This document shows, in pieces, positions 46,507 to 57,024 of a DNA stretch of 64,000 nucleotides. Under the pieces are notes generated by a model. The model searched no databases, was not told the origin of the DNA, and saw nothing but the letters and a program-made list of their open reading frames with translations. The stretch is from Fallopia convolvulus. Lineage: Eukaryota > Streptophyta > Magnoliopsida > Caryophyllales > Polygonaceae. A program made the position numbers and the translations under genes. How positions within the stretch are numbered: position 1 is the first letter of the stretch; each line of letters opens with the position of its first letter. The stretch is taken from the NCBI GenBank assembly GCA_964016875.1, contig OZ024727.1, forward strand, positions 8,956,091 through 9,020,090, given 5' to 3'.

Positions 46507-49301
46507 TCAGTTCTTCGAGACCTCGGCGGCGGTGTCTTTCGGGGCATCAGCAGCGGGTTCCGTAGGAGCGTCAAGGACGGGCAAGGCAGAAACGGCCTCG
46601 GGCTGGGAGCTCGGTGCGTCGGGCACAGGCTGTGAGCTCACCGCGTCAATCGCGGGATGAGGTACCGCGTCAGCAAGGTCCATGCCGAGGTCTTCCGCAG
46701 GCGGTGCCTCGGAGGCCCATTGTTCCATCCTCCATAAGGAAGAACTCGCATTCTCTCGGGCTCCTCCCGGTCTCTTCCCCCATAGTCTCTGTGTAGCTGG
46801 GGTTAAAGAAGGAAATCCGGGGGTCGATGTGCTTGTACTTCGCCACCGCCTGCTTAAACCCCCATTGCGGACGGCCTGGAGGACATCTTGTCCACACTCG
46901 CCACCAGCTCTTGCCCTTATAACTCCTCTGACTCCCACATATTTGGGGCCCCCGCAGCCACCACCTCCTGGTTAAGGTCGCTAACGCGACCTTGGAGGTT
47001 GGTGATCTCATCCTCGGCCTTGAGGAGCTCCGCCTCCTTCTCTTTGAAGAACTAGAGCTCGGCGGAGAGTTTACCCCGAAGCTCATCGTTCTCTCCCTTT
47101 AAAACCTCGGCCAGGGCCTTCGCCTTTTTCCTCCTCCTCCCTCGCCCTCGTCGCCGCCCTTGACCTCGTCCTTCGTCGTGACCTCCGCGGCTTTGGCCCG
47201 CTTGCTAGCCTCGGCAAGGTCCTTCTCGAACTTCGCACACTCCGCTGTGCGAGCCTTGAGTGCCGCCTCCATTTTTTCCATCCTCGTATGAAGAAGGGTG
47301 AGGCGGCTGCGGTTGTAGTTCTCAAAGAAGGTATGCTGAAAATTCACAAAGTTAAAAAAAAAACGAGAGAACCCGAAATCAAAAACGGAAACAAGGTCAG
47401 TAGAAGCGGAACGTACCATCACAGAGTAGCGAGCGGCCTCGTCGTTAAGGGCCTCCTCGGTGAGATTATTGGCCCACGAGACCTCTTCCTTGTAATCCTC
47501 CCGGCTCCACCGACTAGAGACACCCCGGGCTGGCCCGGGGCAGTGGAACTTTGCGGGAGAAGACCGTTGATGTCGACGGCCCGTCCCTCAAAATTAAAGC
47601 TGGGGATGATCTCCTTCCCCGACGAGCCGCGCTGGCCGTCCCCCTTGTGCTTCTTTTTGTCACCACGGGGGGACTCCGCGCCTTTTCTCTTGGACCCGGC
47701 TTTGTCACCGGATCCTCGCGAAGCTTGGGAGGACGTCCTCGCGGCATCCCCCTTGGTCGAGGCCCCCTCGACTGCCTTCGCCCCGGATGCCTTCGGCGGC
47801 GGGGCTATCACCTTCAGTTGCGAGGTGGGTGGCCTCGCCTGCGGCGTCGGTTCCTTGATGACGATCCCCTTTTGACCTCAGGGAACCGGGGCAGTAGAAG
47901 TAGAAGTCACAGGTCTCTTTCCCTGTTTCTTCGAGGTTAGAGCATCGAAGAGGTTCACTGTAAAAAAGAGGGAAAGAAGACATAGACATAGGTTAGATAA
48001 AGAAACAAGACGTAACAAGTCAAGTTGGCATGCATCACTAGACGAGCGAGGTTTCAACCCCGCTGAGTAAAAACAAGGGCAAATGGGAAATAAATAAAAT
48101 AACAAAGAAGAAATTAAGTACCCTCTTCGCCCTCGCGGGATGGAAGGGTGAGGCTCAGGCCGGCCCGCTCAAGCCGGTCATGTGCCAAATACCTCTGGTA
48201 CGGGGCCTGACGCACCGGAGCATATCGGGCCTTGAGTGCTTTAAGTTCGGCAACCGTATGCGGACCCACGGACCGGACGAAGTTGCCCGACGCCGTGGGA
48301 AACTTGAGATACCTCCCGGTGAGGTCTCGAACCAGGAACCACTTCTTTTTCCACGGCCCGACGTTCGAAGGGGCCGTGGTGAGTTTGATACTTGGCAAGC
48401 TGAGGTTGATGAGGTAGGACTTTTGTTCCTGCCTCGCTAGAAACAGAGTCGACATGTTGTCGAAACTCGGCCTGTCCCCAAGCTCGCGGCTGCGAAGCGT
48501 GTAGGCACACAGCAGCCTCCGGGCATTGAGAAACAACTGTGCCGGGCAGATCTGCATGGCCCACAGGAAGACGACGATGTGTTGGGCCAGAGGTAACCTA
48601 AAGCCCGCCTGGAGACTGAACAGGTGCACGACCACGCACCTTTTGTAGGGCGCCAAGGAGCAGCCCTCCCCTTCGGGAAGCGATAGCTCGACTCCCTCGG
48701 GCCAAGCAAAGTCCTTGGCAATACCCGCGAGGTCTTTAGGCTCTAGTTCGGTAGATACCCCCTCGGATAGAAAAGCCTCGTTCGAATCCGAAGACATCGG
48801 GATCCGCTCCTCAAGGACAGGTGGGACGCAAGACACGACGTCAGTAATATACGCCGAAACAAAGCTCGCGGGCTTATAGGAGTCGGACGACCCCACAACA
48901 ACCTCGGCGAATTCCTCATCGGGGATCGAAGACGAGGCCATTTCAACACCGGACGACGCACGAAGTCGGGAAAAGCGCGAGTTAATGGAAACAACGGAGT
49001 CACTGGAAGAGGGGTCGCTGAAAACCAACGAGGGAGACCTCGGGTTCTGGGAATCGCTAGTCTCTACACTCCCTACGGACTCGGAAACCTCCTCGTAAAA
49101 TCTCTCTTGAGCTTTGAACACGAAGCCTGGCGGCGGGCTCTTAACCTCTTCGTAGGATCTCTTCTGGGGGGTCCAAAGAAGCTTCCCTAGGCATGAAAGA
49201 GCGATGTCCAGGCCACGAGAGGCGAATACCTGGAAAAGAAAAAAGAAAAAGGGGGTTGAGACATCAAGCAAAGTAACCGAAGAAAGAGAACGCGAGGTCA
49301 T
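46507..49301 (-). pseudogene. Antisense, spliced extra gene of the Tat-type element (gypsy-type transposon protein)
   Basis: Reads opposite to gag-pol. The first long exon (49301-48119) has the motif GFRLPLAQHIVVFLWAMQIC with PAQLFLNARR, typical of the plant family annotated as putative gypsy-type transposon protein (Transposase_28). Splice signals fit three internal introns. Acceptor TTTTCTTTTCCAG is at about 49230. A donor near 48118 leads to acceptor CTCTTTTTTACAG at about 47961. Donor GATG/GTACG near 47412 leads to acceptor AATTTTCAG at about 47343. Exon B (about 47960-47413) is basic with a nuclear-signal-like KRKGAESPRGDKKKHK and one in-frame TGA (47878). Exon C has a coiled coil (MEKMEAALKARTAECAKFEK). 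The C-terminus near 46507 is alanine/proline-rich and acidic. Extra ORFs of this kind are known in the Tat lineage; their function is unknown. Confidence 0.7.
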
Positions 49302-49559
49302 AAGGGGGGAAGGCCACGTGGCACCCTAGGGCTACTCTGAAAAGATAGGACGGCGATGGAGAAGTTGAAGTGCCAAAAGGAGGAGAGAGAAGGCGAAATG
49401 GAAGCCAGCGGTGGAAAGCAGCGACGGAAACCCAAACGTCCCGTCAGTCATCCATCATGACGTTTGGGTTTCCGAGGATATCAAAATTCAAAACCACCAA
49501 GAGAGAACGCAGAGACCCAGCCGTCGATTGGTGGGAGAAGGGTTCAAGAGCATGGCGGT

Positions 49560-49930
49560 CGCCACCCTCACTCCACCGTCCCACCGCCATGACGTTGGCG
49601 CGAAACATTGAAAAACAACCATTGCCCGCTAGGGCACAAAGCAAAGCAAGAAAGAGCGCAAAGAAAAGACGGTGAGGGCGTCGCGCAGAAGCGCACGCCA
49701 CCCACACCATCACCGTTTCGCTGCCGTGACGCCGGCGCGAAACACCAGGAAGCAAACCCTCCCCCACCTAGGGCATGAAGCGAACGAAGAACAAGAAAAG
49801 AAGAAATTAAAGGGTGTCGTGGAAACATGAGCGTCGCCCTCACCCCTTCCGCCACCGTGGCGCCGGCGCGAAACACCAGGGAACATTTGCCTCCCGTCGA
49901 GAGCAGAAAGCGGCGAGAAGGGAGAAAAGA
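49560..49930 (-). repeat. Three imperfect repeats of about 133 bp upstream of the antisense gene
   Basis: GGCGCGAAACA and flanking text recur at 49597, 49733 and 49865, each with CACCG-TGACG/GGCGC before it and GGGCA/AGAAAG text after it. They lie in what would be the promoter or 5' UTR of the antisense gene. Confidence 0.65.
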
Positions 49931-50270
49931 GTACCAAAAACACAAAAGAAGGAGTCAAGCACTTACTTGCTTAGAATCGGCGTGGGAAAGGCGGTGGTGC
50001 AACTGGAAGATGGCGGAGGGTCGTCAGTAACCGTCGTAAGAAACTGCTCACCGGAAACTGAGAAGACGAAGAAAGAAGGAGAGCGAAAATGTTGGGAAGA
50101 AGATGAAGAGGAAGCGTATGAGAGACACCCTTATAAAGAGTAGGCTTGGGCCTCCCCTCGCTCCCGAAAGGTTTATTGGGCCTATCCCATCTGGACGGCC
50201 CATTAAACAAGGTATGAAGAGTGGGCCCAGGAAGCTTCACCCATACGAGCAAGAGAAAAGCCTAAGTACG

Positions 50271-50412
50271 AAGCCTCGCAAGGAGAAAGCCTCGCAAAGT
50301 GCTCTCCCAACCTCTAGAACCTCACACCTCGCAAAGCGCCCCCAACCTCCAGAACCTCACACCTCGCAAAATGCCCTCCCAACCTCCAAAACCTCGTACC
50401 CCGCGACCTCAA
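50271..50412. repeat. Three tandem repeats of about 45 bp before the 3' LTR
   Basis: CTCCCAACCTCYAGAACCTC with ACACCTCGCAAA repeats three to four times just before the 3' LTR of the Tat-type element. It is non-coding and belongs to its 3' untranslated region. Confidence 0.7.
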
Positions 50413-50462
50413 GGAGCTTATGCCCTGCGGCCCTCGGGCGAGATCGCCAGGCCATGGGGTTG

Positions 50463-51277
50463 TGATGATGTCCAAAATGGTAAAATAAGAGGTGGGCCCG
50501 GGGTACAAGAAAACAAACAGACCCGACGGGATTCCCAAAGACGATTATGGGGCCCACACCCATACCCCTCATTTATTTAAACAAAGTTCCTACCCCCACG
50601 AGGTCCTCCGAAACCTCGGACCACTCAGCAAGGTCTATAACCTCGTAACCGACTCTACTGACACACCCTCCCACCAGGACCACTCAGCTAACGCCGCTTC
50701 CCCAAGCCAATCACCGGCTGCCTCGCCTCCGGACCAATCAGAAGCCCTGATCTCGGGCGTCCCACATCGGACAATGATGAGAGCTCGACTCCCCAATCCT
50801 CTATAAATAGAGGACAACCTCGTAGAAAGAAGTGGTCGAAAAACATCTTGAACTCAAGAACTATCTTGCTCGTTGAAGATCGACGTGATTGAAACATCGT
50901 CAAAAGACCTCGTTATAGACAAGTCAAGTCCACAAAAAGACTTCAAGTCACATAGGGTTTCTGCTCACATCAAAGACCTCGCTACACAATCTCACAAGCC
51001 GTCTACACCACGCTCTCAGATCAACCTCGCACCAGATCAACTAAGTGATACTTAGGTGATAGAATCATTTAGCAATTAGGAGATCTCGAACATTGTTAGA
51101 TCGAGATCTCGAACAATCGTAGGAGGTCTAGGGTGTAAATCTCGACTATTTGTAGGCCTCGTTGGTTTGTAACCTCGCTGTAAGAATATCATAAATAAAG
51201 AAGCAAGTGTTTGCACAATCGAATATAATAATCCCGTTTCTTGTCTTTTACCGAACGGTTTATTTCGGGTTTCATCA
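50463..51277 (+). repeat. 3' LTR of the Tat-type element
   Basis: Matches 39316-40130 end to end (815 bp each), starting TGATGATGTCC and ending TTTCATCA. The purine-rich GGCCATGGGG just before it is the likely polypurine tract. The TATA-like CTATAAATAGAGG is kept. Confidence 0.95.
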
Positions 51278-52322
51278 GGCTATATTGCCAAATATGGCCT
51301 AGCACCTTCCCCCACCCTAGGCCATATACCCAATTCTCAAGAAAAAAATGGCCTACGTATTCTTAAGGCCAAATTTGTCCTTCTTGTTTGCTAGGCTAAA
51401 TGAGTGGGTCCCACCATTTCATGGTGGGCCCTCTCATATTTTTTAATTTTTTGGTTTTGATTTAATGTGTATAAATTAATTAAAATATTATAAAAGCATA
51501 TTATTTAAATGTTTTTAATTATAAAAATTGTATCATTGTAATGGTCTCGTTACAACGTTTCATACGAGCCTAATATTTAATATATAAATACGGAATATTA
51601 TTTTTTACGTAAGTAAACTAATTTATTAATAGTCTCGTTAAAAACCATAATAATTTTTTAAATAAAATATAATAATTCGTCGTTATTTTGGAATATGTTA
51701 ATAGTGGAAAATACATAGCGGAAGATTAAAACTAGCCATTAGAATTAAATATTTATAATTTTGGCCTAGAAAATTTGGCCTATGGTTGGAGTGGAATTTT
51801 TTTGGTTTAGGGTAAAAGGGCATCAAATGGGTATATTCCCCCATTTGGTAGGCTAAAAAAATTTGGCCTTTAACCTAGGGTGGGAGATGCTCTAACTTAT
51901 CTTATAAATAGCTAGGTTTAGCTAGGGCAAAAGTGTGGTTGAAGACGACGAACTTGGAGAGTGAGCTTTTCAAGTGTATGAGTGTGTGGCTTTTTCCGGT
52001 GAAGAATCCACAAGTACGTCAGTAGTTTACTTTGTATTAGGTTTACGCTTAGGGTTGTAGAAGTCTAGTTGGTTGAACTTTGGTTGGTGCCTTAGTTACC
52101 AGGGAACTTGACTTGCCTTGTAATCGTTGAAACTTAATAAAGGTATTCTATTGAAAATCCTCTGAGAAGGAGTCTCAGAGGTAGAGGTTTTTTCTTTCTA
52201 CGATTTGTTGGTCGGACAGAAAGTTTTCCTCTCTAAATTTTTTGTTCTTATTGTTTATTTCCGCTGCCCAGGGAACATTACTAGTTCCCTGACTTGTTAC
52301 TAACGCGTCACGATCCAACATT

Positions 52323-52334
52323 TGGTATCAGAGC
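52323..52334 (+). promoter_or_regulatory. Primer binding site, initiator-Met tRNA type
   Basis: TGGTATCAGAGC directly after the Copia LTR end is the exact complement of the 3' end of plant initiator tRNA-Met, the usual Copia primer. Confidence 0.95.
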
Positions 52335-52373
52335 AGGTTTGCTCTAGATTGTGTGTTAGTGCAGGAATACAGA

Positions 52374-54821
52374 ATGACTTCAAACAACACTCACAACGTC
52401 GGGATCGGAAACAACAAGCCTCCACTACTCGTTGCTGGAGAGTACGACCACTGGAGAATTCTCTTCGCTACTTGGCTCAAGAGCAATGACTACCAAGCTT
52501 GGACAGTCATTGAGGATGGAGACTACGTCATTCCTGAGGCCAAGAAGGACAAAAAATCCGAATGGGGACAAACTGAATGGTCAGGAATGGAGAAGAACTA
52601 CAAGGCACAAATGTTGTTGAACAATGCCTTGGGTGCTGAAGATCTGCTGAGGGTGGTGAACTGCAAAACCGCAAAAGAAGCATGGGCGGCTATTGAGCAA
52701 ATGCACATCGGCAGTACAGATCTAAAAGGAAAGCCATCAAAAGGACGCCAAGAAGGAGTTTTACAATTTCTAAATGAAGGATGGTGAAACCATTGCCACC
52801 TATCAATCTCGGTTCGAGGCATTGGTGAATCGCATCAACCATCTTGGTATCGGAAAGGACATCACTCAATCGGAGAAAATTTCTACGATTGTTGATGGCC
52901 TTGGTCCAAAGTATGTTGTGACCCAAGGTTTGCTAAGAGAAAATCCAATCACGAAGACTTCCACTCTTCATGAAATCTTTGGAAAGCTGAAGGACTACGA
53001 GCGATATGAGAAGATCAAAAGTAGTGCCTCAAGTTTTGACAAAGGCATTGCTCTCAAAGTGGATAAATCCATTGAGAACATCACTGCTGGAAGAGGAGTG
53101 TATACCACAGAGGAAGACTCCGATGTGGCTCTCATAACAAAAACAATGAGGGCTTTCTACAAAAGAGGCAAGAAACAAGGCGCCTGGAAGGAACTAGAGA
53201 AGATCAACTCGGAGAAAAAGGATATCAAGGACGTTACCTGCTTCAACTATCAAGAAAAGGGTCACTATGCAAAGAGTTGTCCCAAAGGTAACGAGACTGG
53301 GAACCGAGAAGAAAAAGGCCTACATCGCTGCATGGGATCTTGACTCAGACGATGAATCTGAATCAAAGGTCTGTGCCATGACTCTGAAGACTGAAGATGA
53401 TGACCAAGAGGTAACTCTTGAACAATTTCTTGCTAGTATAGAGAATGCAAAACAGTCTGATCTTGTCATCCTCGTTAAAAAGCTTTTTGAAGATAACTTA
53501 AAGATGCAAGATGAAATAGAAGTTTTCGATGAGAAATGTCTTAATCTTGAAGAAAAATTATCAGAAACTACTGTTACTAGTGTTGTTCCTTGTTCAGAGT
53601 GTGAAGATCTTAAGAAAGATATTAAGACTCTCACTGAAACCAATAATGAGCTTAGGACGGATTTGCTTATCTATAAATTGAAAGGAGAGGAATTAGAAAA
53701 TGAGCTTTATAAAAGAGCTTAGATTGTGTTTAATCTGGCTAGGTGTGGTATTAGTTATGGTAAAAATAAATTTGAATATCCTCCTGATGACCTTAGCTTT
53801 GAAGAAAAGATGGAAAGAAAAGCTAGGGAACTTCAATCTGCTAGGGATAAAGTTACTCATCTAGAGAGTAGGGTTAAGATTCTTGAGAGTAATTTAAATG
53901 ATAACTCTGAGTGATATTCTGGAAAAACAGCTCATAAAAAATATCTTAAACATTCTCAAGGGAACTAGCACAAAGTTCCTTCCAAGGAACGTGCTAAGGA
54001 ACGTACCCTCCAGAAACCACATCCTAAACGCTACCTTGGCGAATATTATAGGGTGTGCTATCACTGTGGTGAGGGAGGTCATGTTCAAAGAGATTGTAAG
54101 GTTAGATTAGAAGTGTCTAACAAAAGGGTCCAAAATCAGAATACAGGGAACAACAAGAAATAGTGGTCTTGTAAGAAAAATCAAGGGTATGATAAATCTC
54201 ATCAGAACAAAAAGAAACCAGCTTCACAACCACAAAAGAAGCAAGCTTTCAAAACTGATAAAGGGAAAAACCATGTTGATCCCTCAAATATTGCTTCTAG
54301 TTCCAAGAGTCCACAGAAAGCTACTTTGGTACAATCTCAAATCTATCATTCTGTGAGCTATGCTAACCGACCCGGGAAGGCTAAGCAGGCTTGGGTCGTT
54401 AAAACGTGATTTCTTTCTTGCATGTTGAAGTGAGGGGGAACATCCGTTGGATCCTTGACAGCGGGTGTTCATGTCACATGACAGGGAACGAGAGTATTCT
54501 GTCCTCACTTCAGATCAATGCTGGAGGAAACATTTCCTTTGGCAACAACAATCAAGGAGAAATCATTGGAACAGGAGATGTCAAGCTAAATGATAAGATT
54601 AGCGTTAAAGACGTGAGCTTGGTGAAAGGTCTTGGTTACAATATGTTGAGTATTGCTCAGCTTTGTGACCAAGGGAACAACGAGGTATCCTTTACCTCAG
54701 AAGGTTGTGCGATCAAGAACATGAAATCAAATCTTATGGTCCTGAAGGGAAAGAGACGCAACAATGAGTATATTGTCGACTCAAGTTTCCAACCACAAGA
54801 AGAACTTTGCTTTGTTACAGT
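52374..54821 (+). pseudogene. SIRE-like Copia gag and protease, decayed and cut off
   Basis: Gag starts at ATG 52374 (MTSNNTHNVG) with LLVAGEYDHWRILFATWLKS and continues in two further frames (shifts near 52780 and 53300). It holds a first knuckle C-F-N-Y-Q-E-K-G-H-Y-A-K-S-C, where tyrosine replaces the second cysteine. A long coiled-coil region follows (53340-53910), with a TAG at 53720. An intact second knuckle C-Y-H-C-G-E-G-G-H-V-Q-R-D-C is at about 54054-54095. Protease follows at 54440-54821 with WILDSGCSCHMTG and YNMLSIAQLCDQG. A long gag with coiled coil and two knuckles is usual for SIRE-type Copia. The frame is interrupted at 54821/54822 by element A, so integrase and RT are not seen. 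Confidence 0.85.
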
Positions 54822-55542
54822 TGTAACACCCCTATTTTACAACATTGGGTATTACTGCCAGTGACCTCGGATTTTACCATCCAAAGTCACCTAAGGCTTT
54901 TAGAATGATATAGAACGATAAAAATGCGGAATTAAACATACTCATATAAATAAAAGGTGCTCTCGAAGGAGACTTTGTTCTTACAACCCAAATCACATTG
55001 CCAAAAGCTTGTTCGGAAATTACAATTCATAAAACTTTGTCTTTGGAGCATAAACATATAAACCAAAAGGAGTTTCAAATACATCTTGGATCTTCTTGCC
55101 CTTCCTTTTCCCTTCACCTTACGCCTTGTTGAAAATCCTAGGTTCTGACATAATTCGCGAGGGGCGAGAATATGCCAGGCAAACATGCGGAAAAGAACAA
55201 TTAGTCTAAGAGACTAAGCAAGCGGGAACGGAACTTCCCAAGGGTAATTCGGTAATTCATCAATATCGAGAGGGATATTATCGGGTTGTGTTTAAGATAT
55301 GGCTTGTTTATGTGAGGTTTAATCGATACGAAGGAGAGCATATCTCGAGCGGAGATAGCTCGTTAATCGAGAGAAGAGCTACTAGATTGTAGACTTCTTT
55401 TAGAATTGAGATTATGTTGGGAACGTTATCAATTCATACAAGTTGAAAACCTCTCGCGCCCTGAGCGGACCGAGAGCCGGATCGATCATTTGAGACCGGT
55501 CCGGTTTTGGTATCTTAAATGTGCCTTGGGCACTTATCTTAT
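54822..55542. mobile_element. Element A: left part of an LTR-type element inserted in the Copia protease
   Basis: Begins TGTAACACCCCTATTTTAC at the point where Copia coding stops. It shares order and wording with element B at 62093 (TAACACCCC, GTATTAC-GCCAGT-ACC, CCTAAGGCTTT, AGACTA-GCAAGCGG, AATGTGCCT--GCACTTATCTT). The TGTAACACC terminus resembles Ty3 LTR ends in reverse (GGTGTTACA). It has no coding. It is cut at about 55542 by the Athila-like LTR, where element B continues undisturbed. Confidence 0.65.
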
Positions 55543-57024
55543 TGTTGACGGGCCTTTACTCGGGACAACAAATAAATTTATAAGTCAAGACCCCGCTGAG
55601 TATAGGGGAGTCAGGATCGTTCCACGAGAAGCAAGGTTGTTTGTTTATCGACTACTAAAAATTAAGCAAAAGCAAGCAAAACACTCACAAGCAGCCTCGT
55701 TAACGACGTTGTCAGGGTCGTTAACGAACCACCGCAAACAAAAGGCTAAAACTAACGACCTAAACAGATTCGGTACCGAGCCTACAAACTCAGCAACGAA
55801 TATCACTTCAAGAGAATTCAAATAAAACAAAGATCTAGGACAAGGGATACCACAACATAGTCATGCATATAAACTCGTAAGAAGATAAGATCATGCCTTT
55901 AAACAGATAAATTCATCAACTTTCGTCGACTATCAAGTAAATTAACCTACTTTCATAAACCAATTCACTCAATTGCTTGTTTTGGATCTAAAACTTGAAA
56001 CTTTCGTATTCAAACAATATCAACCTTCAAGTCTATAACTTTTTCTTTCAATCAAGTTAAAAACTCAATTCACCTTGACTTTCATCTAGGTCTTAAGCAC
56101 AACAAAAAATCTCAAAATAGATAAAAGGCAATCAACACATGCTCTTACTCCTCAAACATGCATAACTATGCCGGGTTTAACCCCGACCCTAGAAAAGAAG
56201 ACTACTCACTACTCATAACTAAGAAACAAATAAATTCAACAAAAGAAATCATTGAAAACAAAACACTACTCAAATTTATAGAAAATATCGTCTTACAGAA
56301 ATTCAGAAGAAACCGAAAAAATACAAACACTGAACCAAAATCACGATTAACGACCTCGGTAACTCTCGTCCACCGAACCTTCAATCTCGACTCCGATCCT
56401 CTCTCTCTACTCTCGACTCTTCCTCCTCTCTTCAATCGATCCTTCCACCCCCTTTTCTAAACTAATAAGAGGGCTATTTATACTAATAAGGCTAGAAAAT
56501 AATAAGGCTAAAAGATAAAAACTTTCCTAAAAAGATAGAAATAAAATCTAGAAAGATAAAAACAAAATCTAGAAAGATAACAAGACCTAAAATACATAAT
56601 ATAATAATCCTAAAATCATAAAAAGATACTCTACCGACACGGAAATAAATTCCCGCACAGGATCGGTGAGTCACAGAATCAAACTCTCGAAATCTTCATC
56701 TCGTGGCCTCGTTAACGAACCCTTGCAGCCTCGTTAACGAGTCTGGATCTGGCTTTCTTCCACACTTTATCTTCTAAAACTTAGACTTCGACTTCTTCAT
56801 CTTGTATTCTTCTGTCTTTCATCATAGCACTCCAAATTCAGCTCCAAATAGCACCTTTTCCTTGCTAAAACCTACAAAAAGACACAAAACGGAGTAGCTT
56901 CCATACTTTTCACAAAATATGCAAAACCATCCAAAAACACACAAAACTAATCCTAAAACTACTAAAACTAAACCTAACAAACTAAGAAAACATACTAAAA
57001 ACTATACTACAAATACGAACATCA
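55543..57024 (-). repeat. 3' LTR of the minus-strand Athila-like element
   Basis: On the minus strand it begins TGATGTTCGTATTTG after the purine tract and ends CCCGTCAACA (55543). It is about 1.48 kb, similar to the 1.58-kb LTRs of the plus-strand element. Its end region has CTTCTCGTGGAACGATCCTG, the counterpart of TGTGGGATCGACCC there. The left edge is supported because element B, a relative of the interrupted element A, runs through this point without the LTR. It contains two palindrome pairs (55697/55718 and 56709/56731). Confidence 0.75.

Larger units (their letters stand above)
39316..51277 (+). mobile_element. Complete Tat-type Ty3/gypsy retrotransposon, about 12 kb
   Basis: Two 815-bp LTRs flank gag, protease, RT, RNase H and integrase in that order, then a tandem-repeat block and an antisense extra gene. 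A perfect 5-bp target duplication GGCTA lies at 39311-39315 and 51278-51282. Integrase after RT marks Ty3/gypsy. A second RNase H (FVDGSRCDAGGGAGVFL) after the first, no chromodomain, and extra ORFs between pol and the 3' LTR are traits of the Tat lineage. All coding frames carry stops or shifts, so this copy cannot move on its own. Confidence 0.9.
39294..51892. mobile_element. Harbinger-like MITE, itself split by a Tat-type element
   Basis: Terminal inverted repeats GAGCATCTCCCACCCTAGG (39294) and CCTAGGGTGGGAGATGCTC (ending 51892) are perfect over 19 bases. They are flanked by a 3-bp direct repeat TAA (39291-39293 and 51893-51895), which fits the TAA/TTA target of PIF/Harbinger MITEs. The MITE itself is about 630 bp (39294-39315 plus 51283-51892), A/T-rich and non-coding. 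Subterminal inverted words GGCCTA/TAGGCC recur in it. Confidence 0.8.
38841..52320 (+). repeat. 5' LTR of a SIRE-like Copia element, split by nested insertions
   Basis: Starts TGTTGGAACAATGGTTG (38841) and ends ACGATCCAACA (52320), so the ends are TGTTGGAAC/GATCCAACA inverted. Only 38841-39293 and about 51896-52320 belong to the LTR, about 0.88 kb in total. The rest is a MITE with a Tat-type element inside it. TATAAATA-like text (51904-51912) continues directly after the MITE. The primer binding site follows the LTR end within three bases. The 3' LTR is not in the window. Confidence 0.85.

Noticed and set aside
47288..47940. + strand open frames of 195 and 129 codons opposite the Tat-type antisense gene
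   Set aside because: Shadows: the minus strand shows coherent exons with splice signals and a recognisable protein family.
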